A stretch of 23,356 nt of DNA from assembly GCA_002473085.1 (NCBI GenBank), contig DKTP01000139.1, positions 1-23,356 on the forward strand. The letters run 5' to 3'. The position numbers were made by a program, and so were the translations under genes. Under the pieces are notes generated by a model that did not search any database, was not told the DNA's origin, and was given only the letters and a program-made list of their open reading frames with translations. Shown here piece by piece: positions 21,679 to 23,356 of the stretch. The first letter of the stretch is position 1, and each line of letters starts with the position of its first letter. The stretch is from Anaerolineales bacterium UBA7227. GTDB taxonomy: Bacteria > Chloroflexota > Anaerolineae > Anaerolineales > Villigracilaceae.

Positions 21679-21882
21679 ATGCCCCCACAACCAAAACGCA
21701 AACACTCGAAAGGCCGCCGTGACCGACGCCGCGCCCACGACGCCATCGCCGCCAAGAATCTCGTCGCCTGTTCCAACTGCGGAGCCATGCGCCTGCCGCA
21801 CACCGTCTGCCCCAGTTGCGGACATTATCAGTCGCGCGAAGTGATCGAGATCAAGAAGGACAAGAAGAAGAAGTCCGAGTAA
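21679..21882 (+). CDS. rpmF: 50S ribosomal protein L32
   Basis: L32 is a small zinc-ribbon protein of the large ribosomal subunit. The 67-residue product starts MPPQPKRKHSKGRRDRRRAH, the usual basic N-terminus. It carries four cysteines in CSNCGAMRLPHTVCPSCGHY, the zinc-binding (C+) form, and has a lysine-rich tail (KKDKKKKSE) that is somewhat longer than usual. The ATG at 21679 has AAGGAG 9 nt upstream. It is transcribed alone, from the strong promoter at 21583 to the terminator at 21888. In many bacteria rpmF neighbours plsX or a DUF177 gene; here it does not. The assignment is secure. Confidence 0.96.
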   Translation: MPPQPKRKHSKGRRDRRRAHDAIAAKNLVACSNCGAMRLPHTVCPSCGHYQSREVIEIKKDKKKKSE

Positions 21883-21887
21883 AACAG

Positions 21888-21916
21888 GAGCCGTGAATTT
21901 CACGGCTCTTTTTTTT
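21888..21916 (+). terminator. Intrinsic terminator of rpmF
   Basis: GAGCCGTGAA and TTCACGGCTC form a perfect 10-bp stem (21888-21907), followed by a run of T residues (21908-21916). It begins 5 nt after the stop codon. Confidence 0.92.
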
Positions 21917-21932
21917 GACGGATCGACGCGGT

Positions 21933-22823
21933 CTATTTCTTTCCCAGTTCCACGCCCATCATTTTTTCCAGCGCTTTCACCAGGCTGTGATTCCCCTCGC
22001 CGCCAAGTCCCTGCGCTTGCAGCGCGCGGTACATTTGGAAGACCATCCCGGTCGCCAGCAGCGGGATGCCCATCTCGTCTGCGGCCTCCAGCACGAGACG
22101 CAGATCCTTTTGTTGCAAATCAATCGTGAAGCCCGGACGGAAGTCGCGGACGATCATCTGCGGGCCGCGGTTGGCGAGCATCCACGAACCCGCCGCGCCG
22201 CCTTTGACGGCGTCAATTGTTGTGGCGAGGTCGAGTCCGCCCGCCTGCGCGAAGAGCAGCGCCTCGCTCGCCGCGAGTTGATTCACGACCACCAAAATCT
22301 GGTTGACGAGTTTCGCCGTCTGCCCCGCGCCCTGCGCGCCGACGTGCGTGACGGTCTTCCCGTACGCCTGCAAGATCGGCAGGGCGCGCTCGAAGTCCGA
22401 CGCCGCGCCGCCGACCATGATGGAGAGCGTCCCGTTCTTCGCGCCCTCGCTGCCTCCGCTGACGGGCGCGTCGAGAAACGCCGCGCCCTGCGCGTTCAGC
22501 CGCTTCGCCATCTCGACGGTCTTGCGCGGGCTGATCGTGCTGTGGTCTGCCACCAGCGCGCCGCGCTTCACGCCCGCGCTGACGCCGTCCGCGCCGAACA
22601 AGACCTGCTCCACGTCGGGCGTGTCGCTGACGCAAATTAAGATCACGTCGCAGCGCGACGCCAAATCCGCTGGCGAAGACGCGCTCTTCGCGCCCTCCGC
22701 GACGAACTCGTCCATGCGCGCCGCCGTGCGATTCCAAACCGTCACGTCGCGCCCCGCTTTCAGCAGGTTGCGCGTCATGCCGCGTCCCATGATCCCCAGT
22801 CCGATAAATCCGATTTGTGTCAT
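21933..22823 (-). CDS. NAD(P)-dependent beta-hydroxyacid dehydrogenase (3-hydroxyisobutyrate dehydrogenase family)
   Basis: The 296-residue product belongs to the beta-hydroxyacid dehydrogenase family, which includes 3-hydroxyisobutyrate dehydrogenase and tartronate semialdehyde reductase. It opens with the Rossmann motif GFIGLGIMGRGMTRNLLKAG (5-24). It has the substrate-binding signature DAPVSGGSEGAKNGTLSIMVGG near 118-139 and the catalytic Lys in GAGQTAKLVNQ near 170. The sequence WNRT after the second strand, with Arg, suggests preference for NADP(H), as in the glyoxylate/succinic-semialdehyde reductase group. The actual substrate cannot be fixed. AAGGAG lies 7 nt before ATG 22823, and its -10 is shared with the divergent hydrolase gene. 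Confidence 0.88.
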   Translation of the reverse strand: MTQIGFIGLGIMGRGMTRNLLKAGRDVTVWNRTAARMDEFVAEGAKSASSPADLASRCDVILICVSDTPDVEQVLFGADGVSAGVKRGALVADHSTISPRKTVEMAKRLNAQGAAFLDAPVSGGSEGAKNGTLSIMVGGAASDFERALPILQAYGKTVTHVGAQGAGQTAKLVNQILVVVNQLAASEALLFAQAGGLDLATTIDAVKGGAAGSWMLANRGPQMIVRDFRPGFTIDLQQKDLRLVLEAADEMGIPLLATGMVFQMYRALQAQGLGGEGNHSLVKALEKMMGVELGKK

Positions 22824-22850
22824 GTCGTCTCCTTGTTGTCTGTTGCGCCG

Positions 22851-22858
22851 ATTATAAT
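22851..22858. promoter_or_regulatory. Shared palindromic -10 element of two divergent genes
   Basis: ATTATAAT reads TATAAT on both strands (22853-22858 on +, complement of 22851-22856 on -). Rightward, the ATG of the hydrolase gene follows after 6 nt, so that mRNA would be leaderless. Leftward, the dehydrogenase start lies about 28 nt away with an AAGGAG site. The -35 positions are weak on both sides. Confidence 0.55.
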
Positions 22859-22864
22859 GGACGC

Positions 22865-23356
22865 ATGCAGTTCACTCTCTCCCTCGCGCAAATGGACGTG
22901 AAATTCGGCGACCCCGACGCCAACCTCGCGACGGTCGTCCGCATGACGGAGGAGGCGGGACGCCGCGGCTCGGACCTGATCCTACTCCCCGAACTTTGGT
23001 CCACCGGCTACGACCTGACGCGCGCCGCGCGCTACGCCTCCGCCCTGACCTCGGGCCTGTTCGCTGAACTTTCGGCCCTCGCGCGGCGGACGGGGATTCA
23101 CATCGTCGGCTCGACGTTATCCACGCTCGGCGAGAATCGATTCGGCAACACGCTGACGGTCTTCGCGCCGAACGGGAACCTGCTTGCGGACTATTCCAAG
23201 ATCCACCTGTTCCGCCTGATGGACGAACATCTCTATTTGACGGCGGGCGACGAGCCCGCGCTGGCCGACCTGCCCTTTGGACGCGCGGGACTGGCGATCT
23301 GCTACGACCTGCGCTTCCCCGAGCTCTTCCGCGGTTATGCCCTGGCGGGCGCGGCG
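22865..23356 (+). CDS. Carbon-nitrogen hydrolase (nitrilase superfamily), 3' end outside window
   Basis: The visible 164 codons cover about the first 60 percent of a nitrilase-superfamily amidase. All three catalytic residues can be seen: Glu in LLPELWSTGYD (about 42-52), Lys in YSKIHLFRLMDEH near 110, and Cys in LAICYDLRFPELFR near 145-158. The sequence LRFPELFR after the Cys resembles the omega-amidase/Nit2 and YafV-like branch acting on omega-amides or deaminated glutathione. That sub-assignment is tentative. The ATG at 22865 lies 6 nt after TATAAT, so translation is predicted from a leaderless transcript; the N-terminus MQFTLSLAQMDVKFGDPDAN is the normal one. The gene is not broken, only cut by the window end. 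Confidence 0.92.
   Translation, partial: MQFTLSLAQMDVKFGDPDANLATVVRMTEEAGRRGSDLILLPELWSTGYDLTRAARYASALTSGLFAELSALARRTGIHIVGSTLSTLGENRFGNTLTVFAPNGNLLADYSKIHLFRLMDEHLYLTAGDEPALADLPFGRAGLAICYDLRFPELFRGYALAGAA

Overview
The window looks like ordinary chromosome from a GC-rich bacterium, most probably a Chloroflexota member of the Anaerolineae type. That placement is an inference from gene content and style: the monoderm-like surface protein, an archaeal/eukaryote-type ProRS, a bacterial GlnRS, a SecD/SecF pair, and Pro/Thr-rich stalk proteins. No marker gene was compared. I see no prophage, transposase, integrase, CRISPR array or rRNA. Twenty-one protein genes are supported, the last one cut by the window end, plus one tRNA.

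Layout. 1-947: promoter, a 66-residue Cys-rich membrane miniprotein, and a translationally coupled secreted, stalked, membrane-anchored protein. 980-5189: pth and mfd (+). 5286-10699 (-): a large GT-C-like membrane protein, a HEAT/AlkD-like protein, proS, a LOG-family protein and a MazG-like pyrophosphohydrolase. 10932-14082 (+): cca, alr and a CBS-ACT protein. 14197-17394 (-): an RtcB-family RNA ligase and glnS. 17652-17722 (+): tRNA-Gln(CUG), divergent from glnS, followed by 3.4 tandem 80-bp units that each carry a terminator and a tRNA 3'-end-like segment. 18073-21556 (-): secF, secD, a P-loop protein and a SpoIIE/PP2C-type phosphatase. 21679-21882 (+): rpmF. 21933-22823 (-): a 3-hydroxyisobutyrate-dehydrogenase-type oxidoreductase. 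22865-end (+): a nitrilase-superfamily hydrolase, truncated.

The genes mostly serve translation and RNA quality (pth, proS, glnS, tRNA-Gln, cca, RtcB, rpmF), DNA repair and nucleotide sanitation (mfd, AlkD-like, MazG-like), wall precursor supply (alr) and protein export (secDF).

The unusual content lies in the non-coding and repeat layer. (1) Degenerate 7-nt-period arrays (one has an 8-nt period) recur at about a dozen sites. They lie in spacers, at gene starts and ends, and inside genes, including three in-frame places in mfd. (2) Two related inverted-repeat elements of about 90 bp, with a 9-nt internal period, each sit between convergent genes. (3) The tandem array behind tRNA-Gln resembles in architecture the repeats behind E. 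coli tyrT. (4) Several genes have a -10 hexamer 6-7 nt before ATG, which predicts leaderless mRNAs. (5) A possible small leftward RNA lies upstream of cca.
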